From Haloarcula rubripromontorii (GTDB lineage Archaea > Halobacteriota > Halobacteria > Halobacteriales > Haloarculaceae): a stretch of DNA of 64,000 nt. The notes below the pieces were generated by a model. It was given only the letters and a program-made list of their open reading frames with translations. It ran no database searches and had not been told where the DNA came from. The stretch is taken from assembly GCF_001280425.1 (NCBI RefSeq), contig NZ_LIUF01000001.1:414945-478944 (forward strand), in the 5' to 3' direction. The translations under genes and the position numbers were made by a program. This document shows positions 54,531 to 62,289 of the stretch, in pieces (position 1 is the first letter of the stretch; each line of letters opens with the position of its first letter).

Positions 54531-54562
54531 TGATTTAAATTCGCTTTCGCCTGTGACGAAAG
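54531..54562 (+). promoter_or_regulatory. AEC transporter promoter with inverted repeat
   Basis: CATGATTTAAATTC (about 54529-54542) is a TATA-like run, and CTTTCG/CGAAAG (54544-54549 and 54557-54562) is a perfect 6-bp inverted repeat with a 7-base spacer just downstream of it, upstream of the ATG at 54594. Position suggests an operator. Confidence 0.4.
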
Positions 54563-54593
54563 GGTCAAGCGTTCGAACCGATTGGGCACCAAT

Positions 54594-55502
54594 ATGGCCG
54601 TTCTCGGGCAGCTCGGATTCATGGTCGCGTTTCTCTCGGCCGGCGTCGCTGCCGGCCACTTCGGGCTGCTGACCGAGCGGCGGACGGATATCCTCACCAC
54701 ACTCGTCTTTACCGTCGCGCTGCCGGCGCTCATATTCCGATCTACGTACAACCGCCCGTTACAGGAGATTATCTCGCCGGCGCTCCTCGGAGGGTTCTGG
54801 GCCGTCATCGGACTGACGATAGCGCTGGGCTGGCTCGTCCATCGACGGCTGGAGTCGGCGGGTCGCCGGAGCGTGTCGGTCGTGCAGTCGTATCACAGCA
54901 ACATGGGGTTTCTCGGCCTGCCGCTCGTGGCGGCGACGATGGGCAACGAAGCGACAGCCGTCGCTAGCGTCATCCTCGGCATCGGCGCGGTGACCCACGT
55001 CCCGGTGACAGTGTTCCTGCTGGTCCGCATCAACGGCAGCGATGCCTCGCTACTGAGCGAGTGCAAGAAACTCGCGACGAACCCGGTGCTCATCGCACTG
55101 GTGGCCGGTATCACAGCCTCGGTCCTGTCGCTATCCGTTCCGGAGTCACTCATCAGTGCACTCGGCCCGCCGGCCGAACTGGCGCTGCCGGTCGCTCTGC
55201 TGTGTATCGGGGCGACGCTCGACACGGACCTCCCGGTGGCGGACTTACAGAAGACCGTCAGCGTCGTCGGGCTGAAGGTGCTGTGGATGCCGGCGCTGGC
55301 GTGGCTGGTGTACTCCTCGCTGTCGATGGACACGACGGCGCTGAGCGCGGCGGTCGTGATGCTCGGCACCCCAACAGCGGTGTCGACGTACGTCTACACG
55401 ACGGAACTGGGCGGCGATGCGGCGTTTGCCTCGCTAAACGTCTTCACGTCGACGGTAGTCTCCATCGGAACGCTTTCGCTTCTCATCTGGCTGTTCACCT
55501 GA
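54594..55502 (+). CDS. AEC family (auxin efflux carrier-type) transporter
   Basis: The 302-residue membrane protein has about ten helices of the bile/arsenite/AEC type, with FTVALPALIFRSTYNRPLQE, YHSNMGFLGLPLVAATMGNE (the family broken helix) and LGTPTAVSTYVYTTELGGDA. The family exports or moves organic anions such as malonate or malate; the substrate here is unknown. The ATG at 54594 is preferred over the upstream TTG at 54582. Confidence 0.9.
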   Translation: MAVLGQLGFMVAFLSAGVAAGHFGLLTERRTDILTTLVFTVALPALIFRSTYNRPLQEIISPALLGGFWAVIGLTIALGWLVHRRLESAGRRSVSVVQSYHSNMGFLGLPLVAATMGNEATAVASVILGIGAVTHVPVTVFLLVRINGSDASLLSECKKLATNPVLIALVAGITASVLSLSVPESLISALGPPAELALPVALLCIGATLDTDLPVADLQKTVSVVGLKVLWMPALAWLVYSSLSMDTTALSAAVVMLGTPTAVSTYVYTTELGGDAAFASLNVFTSTVVSIGTLSLLIWLFT

Positions 55503-55550
55503 CACCGCGCCGTGGTCACGCTTTTGCCCGCCGACGCCCCCACCGACGAT

Positions 55551-55925
55551 ATGGGCTATCACCAGATCGACCCACAGGACCTGTCAGAAACCGATGACTA
55601 CCCCTGTGACCGGCGCGGCATCTCCGACGCCGCCGAACTCCACGCGCTCCACGCGGCCACCTACGAGATGGCACCCAGCGAAGACCTCTCGCGGGCCTAC
55701 CACTACCACGAAACGCGCGAGGAACTGTTCTACGTCCTTGAGGGGACACTTCACGTCGAAACGCCCGACGGGGAGTACGTTGTCTCGGCTGACGAAGTGT
55801 TCGTCGCCGACCCGGAAAGCCCACATCGCGCTCACAACCCTGCTGACGGCGACGAATCGGTGACTGTACTGGGCGTCGGCGCGCCACCGACCGACATCGC
55901 GCGACCGTACGACCCGGACGCATAG
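55551..55925 (+). CDS. small cupin-domain protein
   Basis: The 124-residue single cupin has the metal-binding pattern HYHETREELFYVLEGTLHVE (His, His, Glu) and PESPHRAHNPADGDES (fourth ligand His). Such one-domain cupins may be sugar isomerases, dioxygenases or sensors. It is between an AEC transporter and KDPG aldolase on the same strand, possibly a carbohydrate context. Confidence 0.88.
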   Translation: MGYHQIDPQDLSETDDYPCDRRGISDAAELHALHAATYEMAPSEDLSRAYHYHETREELFYVLEGTLHVETPDGEYVVSADEVFVADPESPHRAHNPADGDESVTVLGVGAPPTDIARPYDPDA

Positions 55926-55980
55926 CGAGTGAGCCGGCGGTTCAGACACGCTTTTCAGCCACCCCGTCACAGTTGCGCCT

Positions 55981-56631
55981 ATGACGAGCAAACAGGCGGT
56001 ACAAGAGGAACTGGTCGACAGCGGCGTCACGGCGGTCCTGCGCGGGATTCCCGAGGAGAAAATGGTCGACGTGGCGACGGCGGTCCACGAGGGCGGCGTC
56101 ACGGCGCTGGAGCTGACAGCCGACGCGAAGCGCTGTTCGGACATGATCGCCGCCGTCGACAAGGCGCTCGACGACACCGACGCCATCATCGGTGCCGGCA
56201 CGGTCATGGACGCCGCCGCCGCCCGCAATGTTATCGAAGCCGGCGCGGAGTTCGTCCTCGCACCGAACCTCAACGAGGACGTCATCGACGTGTGCAACCG
56301 CGAGGGCGTCCTCGCCATCCCCGGCGTCATGACGCCGACGGAGGCCGCCGACGCGATGGAAGCGGGCGCGGACATCCTGAAGATGTTCCCCGCCTCGACT
56401 GTCGGCCCGGGCCACATCGGCGCGCTGCAGGGGCCGCTTGGCGACGTGCCTATTATGCCGACCGGCGGCGTCTCCGTCGACAACGTCGAAGAGTACTTCA
56501 ACGCTGGCGCGGTCGCCGTCGGCGCAGGCTCGGCACTGGTCAACTACGAAGCCATCGAAAACGACGACATGGACGGTGTCCGCGAACAGGCCGCGGCATT
56601 CGTCGACGCCGTCGAGGCCGCCCGAGAGTAG
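55981..56631 (+). CDS. KDPG/KHG aldolase (class I, bacterial type)
   Basis: The 216-residue TIM-barrel enzyme cleaves 2-keto-3-deoxy-6-phosphogluconate to pyruvate and glyceraldehyde-3-phosphate. Family motifs are the first-strand Arg (VTAVLRGIPEE), the Glu in VTALELTAD, the Schiff-base Lys in ILKMFPASTVGP and the phosphate loop MPTGGVSVDN. This fits the semi-phosphorylative Entner-Doudoroff route of haloarchaea. KDG kinase is not in the window. Confidence 0.92.
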   Translation: MTSKQAVQEELVDSGVTAVLRGIPEEKMVDVATAVHEGGVTALELTADAKRCSDMIAAVDKALDDTDAIIGAGTVMDAAAARNVIEAGAEFVLAPNLNEDVIDVCNREGVLAIPGVMTPTEAADAMEAGADILKMFPASTVGPGHIGALQGPLGDVPIMPTGGVSVDNVEEYFNAGAVAVGAGSALVNYEAIENDDMDGVREQAAAFVDAVEAARE

Positions 56632-56677
56632 CAACAGTCGTACCCGGGCAGAAGCAGCCCGGCACGGCATCAGCGAC

Positions 56678-57169
56678 TTATCCGCCGGTTTCGTTGGCGG
56701 TCGTTTCGTTGCCAGTCTCGTTTCCGGCCGTGTCGGTCTCGTTACCGGGCAGACCGGTTTCGTTGCCCGGAATATCTGTCTCGTTGCCAGGTCGTTCAGT
56801 TTCGTTATCCGGCAGTCCGGTCTCGTTGCCTGGCAAGTCTGTTGCGTTGCCCGGACCTTCAGTATCGTTGCCGGGTATGTCGGTTTCGCTGTCCGGCATC
56901 CCGGTCTCGTTTTCGTCGAATTCCGTCTGCGTATCCATTCCGGTTTCGCCCTCGGTGTCGGACTCAGTCTCCATCGCCGGTTCTGTGTCGTCTTCCGTCA
57001 TCGCGTCAGTCTCTGCCGCCGTGGGCGTACTCGGGGCTTCGGCACCTCCGCCGTCAGTTTCCATCGTGGCGTTACCGCCACTACCGCCAGTGTCACTACA
57101 GCCAGCGAGCGCTACGAGTGCGCCGCCTGCGATTTTGAGAACGTTTCGTCGAGCTGTGAGTCGTCCCAT
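56678..57169 (-). CDS. sequon-rich repetitive lipoprotein
   Basis: The 163-residue product has a Tat-like signal (TARRNVLKIAGGALVALAGC) with lipobox Cys24. The rest is low complexity: Thr/Glu/Asp-rich, then degenerate repeats of the form (I/L)PGNETD/G at about 98-155. About twelve N-x-T sequons occur in the mature protein, so heavy N-glycosylation is likely in an organism that glycosylates surface proteins. It may act as a mucin-like surface stalk. No enzyme domain is visible. Confidence 0.82.
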   Translation of the reverse strand: MGRLTARRNVLKIAGGALVALAGCSDTGGSGGNATMETDGGGAEAPSTPTAAETDAMTEDDTEPAMETESDTEGETGMDTQTEFDENETGMPDSETDIPGNDTEGPGNATDLPGNETGLPDNETERPGNETDIPGNETGLPGNETDTAGNETGNETTANETGG

Positions 57170-58052
57170 AGCGTTTGCCCGAAGACCACAAGGGCAGTTT
57201 ATGAATGACCTGCTAAGCGTCTGACGGAGAGCCAACAGAACGAATTAGCCACATCCGAAGGTGGATCGACTCACAAAACAGCCGTAAACAGTCTGTGTCA
57301 GACCATGATTCGTCCGAACCCAGTATTTCGACCGGTCCACCGGGGTTTCTGGCCTCGATTTCCCAGACATTGACGTGTCGCGGTGTTGCTCGATACCCGG
57401 CTTGTACCGGTACACACTGTTCCCGAGCGGTTATCGAGCGCATAGGTATCTGCGCCCGAGGACATGCCGGTCTGTCCTGTACTGTGATCAGACAGCCGCG
57501 CAGCGGTCAGAACCCACTCAGTCGCCGTTTAGTAACACAATAACGCGTGGTTCCAGTGGTCAGTACCTGCAGCCGTCCCACACCTGCGGGAACTCCCATC
57601 GCCGCAGCTCTCGTCACCGGCAACTGAAACAGCGGGCAACAGCTCGTCCCCGCCAGTTAGCTATGCTCGTCCACAGGCAGAGGACGATCATCCGGAGACG
57701 GCCCGATGAGTTCCGGTGCGACATCAGCCGGCGCGGCTTGCCGACAGTAGCGTCTGTCAGACATCGCTATTTCCCCCGTTCACGACAGCGCCGGAAACGT
57801 CACGTCGGTCGATTGGTTGCATTGGTGTCACGCTACGATGGTGTGTACGTCAGAGATACACACCGAGTGACTTCAGCGCGCTCCTGTCGGCGAAAACGAC
57901 CACACCTCCGCTTATGTGGTGATATTTGCCGCATCGTGCGCAGTGCGTTCTCGGCACAAGAGTGTGACCGCTCCGGATTCTCCACGAACAGGGTGGACAA
58001 TAGGGACACACAGCCCAGATATGTCGGCAACACTAGCCGCGAAGTCCGAGGC
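57170..58052. other. 880-base stretch with no clear gene
   Basis: No open frame here has convincing composition: third-position G+C is low in the best ones, and none resembles a known family. The stretch is less GC-rich in places than its neighbours. Two perfect inverted repeats stand out: 57840-57864 (GGTGTGTA/TACACACC, 9-base loop) and 57899-57920 (ACCACA/TGTGGT). They might mark the end of the ftsY message on the minus strand, or part of an RNA. The lipoprotein promoter is also inside this stretch. Confidence 0.4.
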
Positions 58053-59345
58053 CTACTCGCCGATGAGACTGTCGACGATTTCCTCGGGGTCGAACGGTTC
58101 GAGGTCGTCGTAGTCCTGGCCGGTCCCCAAGAAGAGAATTGGCTTGCCGGTGACGTGGGCGACGGAGATAGCCGCACCGCCCTGCGGGTCGGCATCAGCT
58201 TTCGTCAGGATTGCCCCGTCGATCTCGGCCGCGTCGTTGAATTCGCGCGCCCGATTGACGGCATCCTGCCCCGCGACCGCCTCGTCCACGAACAGCGTCA
58301 TGTCGGGGTCGATGTTGCGGTCGATCTTCGCCAGCTGGGCCATCAGGTCATCGGAGGTGTGGAGTCGACCGGCTGTATCGCCGAGCACCACGTCGATATC
58401 GTTGGCCTTGGCGTACTCGACGGCGTCGTAGACAACCGCCGTCGGGTCCGACCCCTGCTCGTGGGTGATGATCTTCTTGTCGAGGTTCTCGGCGTGTTTC
58501 TCGAGTTGCTCGTTCGCGCCGGCGCGGTAGGTGTCGCCGTTGGCGAGCACCGTCGAGAGTCCACGGTCCTCGAAGTACTGCGCGAGTTTCGCTATCGAGG
58601 TCGTCTTCCCGACGCCGTTGACGCCGGTGAACACGATGGTGACGGGCTTGTCCGCCTGCTGGACGCGCTCGTCGAAGTCGAACTGGCCGACGTTGATGAC
58701 GTCGTACAGCGACTCGCGGAGTGCGTCCCGGACGAGGTTCCCCGTGCTGGAGAGCCGGCGGCGGGTCTGGCCCGTGAGGTTCTCCTTGACGCCGTCGAGG
58801 ATTTCGTTGGCGACGCTCATCTCCACGTCGCTCGACAGCAACGCCAGTTCGAGGTCGTCGAGGTGGCTTTGCAGGTCCTCCTCCTCGATGACCGTCTTTC
58901 CGGTTGCCATGAGCTTCGCCTTCGCGGCGAGGCCGCGGCCACCGTCGTCGCCTTCCTCAGACTCCGAATCGGCTTCGGACGACGAGTCCTTCTCGGTCGC
59001 CGCGGCGGTGTCCGACTGTGACTCGCTGTCGGGGACCGCGTCCGTGTCTTCAACTGCCGTAGCCGACGCTGTGGCTGACTCATCTGTCGCCACAGAGTCC
59101 GCCGCTGGCGGTTCAGCGTCAGCCTGTTGCTGGTCGGTTTCGGCTGTCGTTTCCGCCACTCGGGTGTCGTCCTCGGACGGCTGTGCGTCCGCTGCGGGCT
59201 CGGATTCAGTCACTTCATCGGCAGGCACTTCCCCGTCTGCCTCGTCGGCGTCCGGTTCGTCCTCCGCTTCGAGCGCGTCGTCGTCGACATCTTCCTCGAC
59301 GTCGCTCGTGAACCCGCTGAGTTTGTCCTTCAGTCCGTCGAACAT
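58053..59345 (-). CDS. ftsY: signal recognition particle receptor FtsY
   Basis: The 430-residue GTPase is the SRP receptor. It has a highly acidic, Ala/Thr-rich N-terminal region (about 12-120) as usual in halophiles, an N domain, and a G domain with GVNGVGKTTSIAKLA, DTAGRLHTSDD and TKADADPQGGAA. The C-terminus GTGQDYDDLEPFDPEEIVDS is the family end. It is 7 bases downstream of pfdA. Confidence 0.97.
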   Translation of the reverse strand: MFDGLKDKLSGFTSDVEEDVDDDALEAEDEPDADEADGEVPADEVTESEPAADAQPSEDDTRVAETTAETDQQQADAEPPAADSVATDESATASATAVEDTDAVPDSESQSDTAAATEKDSSSEADSESEEGDDGGRGLAAKAKLMATGKTVIEEEDLQSHLDDLELALLSSDVEMSVANEILDGVKENLTGQTRRRLSSTGNLVRDALRESLYDVINVGQFDFDERVQQADKPVTIVFTGVNGVGKTTSIAKLAQYFEDRGLSTVLANGDTYRAGANEQLEKHAENLDKKIITHEQGSDPTAVVYDAVEYAKANDIDVVLGDTAGRLHTSDDLMAQLAKIDRNIDPDMTLFVDEAVAGQDAVNRAREFNDAAEIDGAILTKADADPQGGAAISVAHVTGKPILFLGTGQDYDDLEPFDPEEIVDSLIGE

Positions 59346-59352
59346 GGCGGCC

Positions 59353-59814
59353 TTACTCGTCTTCCTGCTCTTGCTGTTGCATCATCTGCTGCATCTGCTG
59401 CTGTTGCATCTGCTGGGCCTGCTGTTCGAGTTCCTCCATTTCGGTCTCGACTTCGGCCTTCTCTTCCTGCAGCTCGCTGATGTGGTCGTCCAGCGTCTCC
59501 TTCTTGGTCTCCAGCGTGTCGACAGCGCCGTCCTGTTCGCGCTCCGCGGAGTAGCCGCCACCGAGAGAGACAACGACCTCGTCGATATCCTCGATAGTCG
59601 CGCGGATGTAGGCGTCGCCGCCGAGCGGGACCTGCACCGTGGAGCCGGAGTCGAGCGTTTCGATGGCCTCGATGGCCTCGTCGATGTCCGACTGCTTCTC
59701 GCGGAGGCGTTCGATTTCCTCGTCGATGGCGTCGACTTCCTGCTCCATCTGCTCGATCTCCTGTGCGACCTGCTGCATCTGACCGCCGCCGCCACCGCCG
59801 CCACCGCCCATCAT
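59353..59814 (-). CDS. pfdA: prefoldin alpha subunit
   Basis: The 153-residue protein has two long coiled coils flanking a beta hairpin (SGSTVQVPLGGDAYIRATIE then EVVVSLGGGYSAER), as in prefoldin alpha, a chaperone that hands unfolded proteins to the thermosome. The N-terminus is a glycine run (MMGGGGGGGGGQMQQ) and the C-terminus a Gln/Met-rich tail, both low complexity. Its ATG overlaps the stop of the LX gene. Confidence 0.95.
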   Translation of the reverse strand: MMGGGGGGGGGQMQQVAQEIEQMEQEVDAIDEEIERLREKQSDIDEAIEAIETLDSGSTVQVPLGGDAYIRATIEDIDEVVVSLGGGYSAEREQDGAVDTLETKKETLDDHISELQEEKAEVETEMEELEQQAQQMQQQQMQQMMQQQEQEDE

Positions 59815-59984
59815 GCTGCCACCTCCTCGATCGTGATCTGCGTGCGCTTGAGGTTGTGCTGGGAGCCGAAGTCGCTGTAAACGCGCTCTTCAGCGACGTT
59901 CTCGTTTGGCGCCTCGACCTCCTTCTCGAACTCCTGTGGGCCGTCTCGGGCCGGGAAACTACCGCGAACAGTGTACGTGCTCAT
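59811..59984 (-). CDS. rplX: 50S ribosomal protein L20e/LX (L18a)
   Basis: The minus strand from ATG at 59984 gives 57 codons: MSTYTVRGSFPARDGPQEFE, then KEVEAPNENVAEERVYSDFG and a short tail ending TIEEVAA. This is the archaeal LX protein, found as a short gene before pfdA and ftsY in many archaea. The stop TGA overlaps the pfdA ATG (ATGA). A TATA-like element (GAAGATACTTCC on the minus strand) lies about 30 bases upstream. Confidence 0.92.
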   Translation of the reverse strand: MSTYTVRGSFPARDGPQEFEKEVEAPNENVAEERVYSDFGSQHNLKRTQITIEEVAA

Positions 59985-60132
59985 ACACGCAGATGCGGGC
60001 AGGGCAGGGAAGTATCTTCCCCTTCCGCCTTTTTGGGGTAACCCATCTGTCCGCGACAGAACCGAGCAGTCCTCACCGCTGTCAGGCCCGGGCAGTCCGG
60101 GACCGACATATCAAGAAACGGGCGGGATACCT

Positions 60133-60270
60133 CTATTCACCGGGTTCTGGCGCATACACCATATCGCCGCCACACTCCGGGCAGGACGGCCGGAGGACAC
60201 CTGTCGAGTAGTCACACTTCCGGCAGACGAGGCGGTTCTGGTCTTCCGCAGTCGGTGTTCGCTGGACCAT
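60133..60270 (-). CDS. small zinc-ribbon protein (45 aa)
   Basis: The minus strand from ATG at 60270 gives 45 codons: MVQRTPTAEDQNRLVCRKCD, then YSTGVLRPSCPECGGDMVYA and PEPGE. Two CxxC pairs (C16/C19 and C30/C33) predict a zinc ribbon. It is 148 bases upstream of LX on the same strand, divergent from another small Cys-rich gene. A TATA-like run (AATAATATAG, minus) is at about 60289-60298. It resembles small ribosome- or polymerase-associated zinc ribbons but I cannot assign it. Confidence 0.78.
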   Translation of the reverse strand: MVQRTPTAEDQNRLVCRKCDYSTGVLRPSCPECGGDMVYAPEPGE

Positions 60271-60287
60271 ACGTGATGTTTGGGAAC

Positions 60288-60300
60288 GCACTATATTATT
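60288..60300. promoter_or_regulatory. AT-rich divergent promoter region of two zinc-finger genes
   Basis: The run CACTATATTATTC can serve as TATA on both strands. It is about 20-25 bases from the minus-strand zinc-ribbon ATG (60270) and about 40 bases from the plus-strand ATG at 60334. Confidence 0.4.
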
Positions 60301-60366
60301 CTTTGACACGAGCTATCATGGTCGTCGACCCGGATGGATTTGCCGGGGCAAAGCGTACAGTCAGAT

Positions 60367-60531
60367 ATGAGCGAGGCGACATACCAGTGTGAGTGTGGTG
60401 CGACGCTACGGTTCAGGCAGGACCTGACGCTGGAGCGGGGCGGGACCAGTCGGTCCTGGGCGTGTGGAGACTGTGGACTACCCGTTCCGGGCGTGGTGGC
60501 AGAGAAACTCAGCCACCAGCATCCATCCTGA
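60367..60531 (+). CDS. small Cys-rich protein (54 aa)
   Basis: From ATG at 60367 the product is 54 residues: MSEATYQCECGATLRFRQDL, then TLERGGTSRSWACGDCGLPV and PGVVAEKLSHQHPS. CxC and CxxC pairs (C8/C10 and C33/C36) suggest one zinc site. The in-frame ATG at 60334 would add 11 residues and fits the AT-rich promoter spacing better, so the start is not settled. Function unknown. Confidence 0.72.
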   Translation: MSEATYQCECGATLRFRQDLTLERGGTSRSWACGDCGLPVPGVVAEKLSHQHPS

Positions 60532-60551
60532 GTGAGGAAAGAGAAGTCGCG

Positions 60552-61217
60552 TCAGTCGATGTAGCCCAGCGCTTGGTCGATACGGCCCAGCTCCGGCCCG
60601 GAGGTGTCCGAGCCACAGACGTAGCCGTGGTCGTTCGCGACCAGCCCGGAACCCACGAGCGGGCCACCGTAGTTGATGGTCCCGATGTCGGCCGGCACGT
60701 CGAGGATGTCCTCAAGGGCATCGAGTTCGCCGTCCGTGGCCTTCGGATGGCAGAGCACGCCCTTGTTGGTGGCGACGGCGGCGGTCCCGACGGTTGTGAC
60801 ACCGGCGATGACACCGCGTTCGATGGGTACGTCCAGCCCGTCCTTGATCGCCTGCACGGCCTCTCTGGAGAGATCGGGGTGAACGTACGCGCCGTAGTCG
60901 TTACAGCAGACGACGTTGCCGGCGGCGTTGATCCGGCCGGGCAGCCGCGTCACGGGCACGTCGACGACGTCCTGAATCCGTTCGATTTCGGTCTCGCGGA
61001 CGCGTTCGGAGACGACCAGCCCGTTCTCGTTGCCGGTCGCGAGCGCACCGACGGTCCCGGAGCGGCCAACAGTGGTCGGCACGGCCGGAACGTCGAGTTC
61101 GTCGCTCAGGTCGTCACGCAGCGATTCGTCTAAGTCTGGGCGAACCAGCACGCAGTCGTCGGTCGCACGGGCGAACACACCCACGTACGACGACCCGGAG
61201 AAAGCCGCGCGGAGCAA
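60552..61217 (-). CDS. eif6: translation initiation factor 6 (aIF6)
   Basis: The 221-residue protein has the five-fold alpha/beta-propeller repeats of aIF6, with [60 protein letters not shown] and the end [20 protein letters not shown]. It keeps ribosomal subunits apart until mature. The frame starts with TTG at 61217, two bases after the L31e stop; no ATG or GTG near the start gives the full family N-terminus. It is the last gene of the L39e-L31e-aIF6 operon. Confidence 0.95.
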   Translation of the reverse strand: MLRAAFSGSSYVGVFARATDDCVLVRPDLDESLRDDLSDELDVPAVPTTVGRSGTVGALATGNENGLVVSERVRETEIERIQDVVDVPVTRLPGRINAAGNVVCCNDYGAYVHPDLSREAVQAIKDGLDVPIERGVIAGVTTVGTAAVATNKGVLCHPKATDGELDALEDILDVPADIGTINYGGPLVGSGLVANDHGYVCGSDTSGPELGRIDQALGYID

Positions 61218-61219
61218 CG

Positions 61220-61498
61220 TTACTCTGCGGTCTCTGCTTCGACGATGGCTTCGCCCTCTTCCTCGAAGCGGGCGGCGCGAACACGGATTTTGCTCGGCGT
61301 GTTGGCGCGACCGCGGGCCCAGGCCGCCTCGTTGATGGAGGGGTCCAGACGGACGGCGTCCTCGTCGACAGAGAAGTGTTTAGCGAGGTGCTCGCGGATG
61401 AGGACCATCGCCTTGTCTGCGCGCTTGTGGTTCGGTTCAGCTCGCGCGTCTCGGAGCGGGACGGTGACGACACGCTCCTCGAAGTCACTGGCGCTCAT
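61220..61498 (-). CDS. rpl31e: 50S ribosomal protein L31e
   Basis: The 92-residue protein matches L31e: [40 protein letters not shown] and [20 protein letters not shown]. It lies near the exit tunnel, where SRP and nascent-chain factors dock. Its ATG shares one base with the L39e stop (TAATG). Confidence 0.96.
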   Translation of the reverse strand: MSASDFEERVVTVPLRDARAEPNHKRADKAMVLIREHLAKHFSVDEDAVRLDPSINEAAWARGRANTPSKIRVRAARFEEEGEAIVEAETAE

Positions 61499-61650
61499 TA
61501 TTCGTCAGTGTCGTTGCGCCGCCAGTGGCGTCGTTTGTGGTTGCGCTGGACCTCGCGGTCCGTCTTGAGCATGACCCAGGCCGGCACTCGACTGTTCTGG
61601 TTGTCGAGTTTGGCCAGTCGCTTCTTCGTAGCCTTCGATTTCTTACCCAT
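61498..61650 (-). CDS. rpl39e: 50S ribosomal protein L39e
   Basis: The minus strand from ATG at 61650 encodes 50 residues: [20 protein letters not shown], then [20 protein letters not shown] and [10 protein letters not shown]. This is L39e, a tiny basic protein lining the exit tunnel. A strong TATA element (GGAATTTAAACC, minus strand, 61675-61686) is centred about 30 bases before the start. It is too short for most automatic ORF lists. Confidence 0.95.
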
Positions 61651-61674
61651 GGTATGGTGCTTGTTCCGCGCCGT

Positions 61675-61686
61675 GGTTTAAATTCC
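61675..61686 (-). promoter_or_regulatory. TATA box of the L39e-L31e-aIF6 operon
   Basis: GGAATTTAAACC on the minus strand, centred about 30 bases before the L39e ATG, is the clearest TATA match in this part of the window and predicts a nearly leaderless message. Confidence 0.6.
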
Positions 61687-61773
61687 TTCCTTTTCGAACC
61701 AGTCACAGCCCGTTATCAGCGGCTATAACTGCGGACGTAGAACTAAGTAGACCGTAACCCTGATTATCAATGG

Positions 61774-62289
61774 ATGAAGCGCCGGAGATTCCTCCAGACA
61801 ATGGGTGTCGGTGCAACAGCCGTCGGCTCTGGTTGCATGGGTGGTGGCGGCGAAGTCGTCGTCAGTGTGAAGCAGGATGTCAGAGTCGAGCCACACGAGG
61901 CGTGGATAAAAGAGCGGATTCCGGACGTATCTGACCCCGGCGGTGAGTTGCAGTATATTGTCAAGTCTGAAACCCCGTTCAACGTGTACTTCTTCACTGA
62001 CCGTGCGCAGTTCAAGCAGTACGATGCGTATATCAAGGGTCGAGAGCCGGACGAGACACCGCCGGGGAACCCCAAATTCAGCCAGACAGCAGTCCAGCCA
62101 AAGGGGTCGGATATCTATCAGGCGTCGACAGACAACGGCGGCGCGCGGGAGTCACTTGACGAGCCCGGGCCATACTTTTTCGCCGTCGACCACTCGAACT
62201 ACCGGATGGAGACCCGGGTCGACGACTACGACGACCCGCTAAAGGCCTTCGTCGATCTCACCGTCATCCGGAGCAAGCTCCCCTTCTAG
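61774..62289 (+). CDS. Tat-exported lipoprotein of unknown function
   Basis: The 171-residue protein begins MKRRRFLQTMGVGATAVGSG with a twin-arginine motif (RRRFLQ) and a Cys right after (SGCMGGGG, Cys21), so it is exported folded and lipid-anchored. The mature part has alternating strands and blocks such as PFNVYFFTDRAQFKQYDAYI and GPYFFAVDHSNYRMETRVDD, which look like a compact beta domain. I do not recognise the family. The 3' end overlaps the convergent ZIP gene by four bases. Confidence 0.78.
   Translation: MKRRRFLQTMGVGATAVGSGCMGGGGEVVVSVKQDVRVEPHEAWIKERIPDVSDPGGELQYIVKSETPFNVYFFTDRAQFKQYDAYIKGREPDETPPGNPKFSQTAVQPKGSDIYQASTDNGGARESLDEPGPYFFAVDHSNYRMETRVDDYDDPLKAFVDLTVIRSKLPF

Noticed and set aside
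56690-56900. Repeated GTCTCGTTGCC-like units that look like a CRISPR array
   Set aside because: The units are degenerate, in frame and encode PGNET-type peptide repeats of the lipoprotein; there are no unique spacers or cas genes.
57213-57443. 76-codon minus-strand frame upstream of the sequon-rich lipoprotein
   Set aside because: Third-position G+C is only about half, far below the genes around it, and there is no recognisable domain. It remains possible but unsupported.
57375-59021. 548-codon plus-strand open frame across the gap and ftsY
   Set aside because: Its second half is the antisense of ftsY and its first half is Arg/Ser/Thr-rich without any motif, so the long frame gives no support for a gene in the gap.
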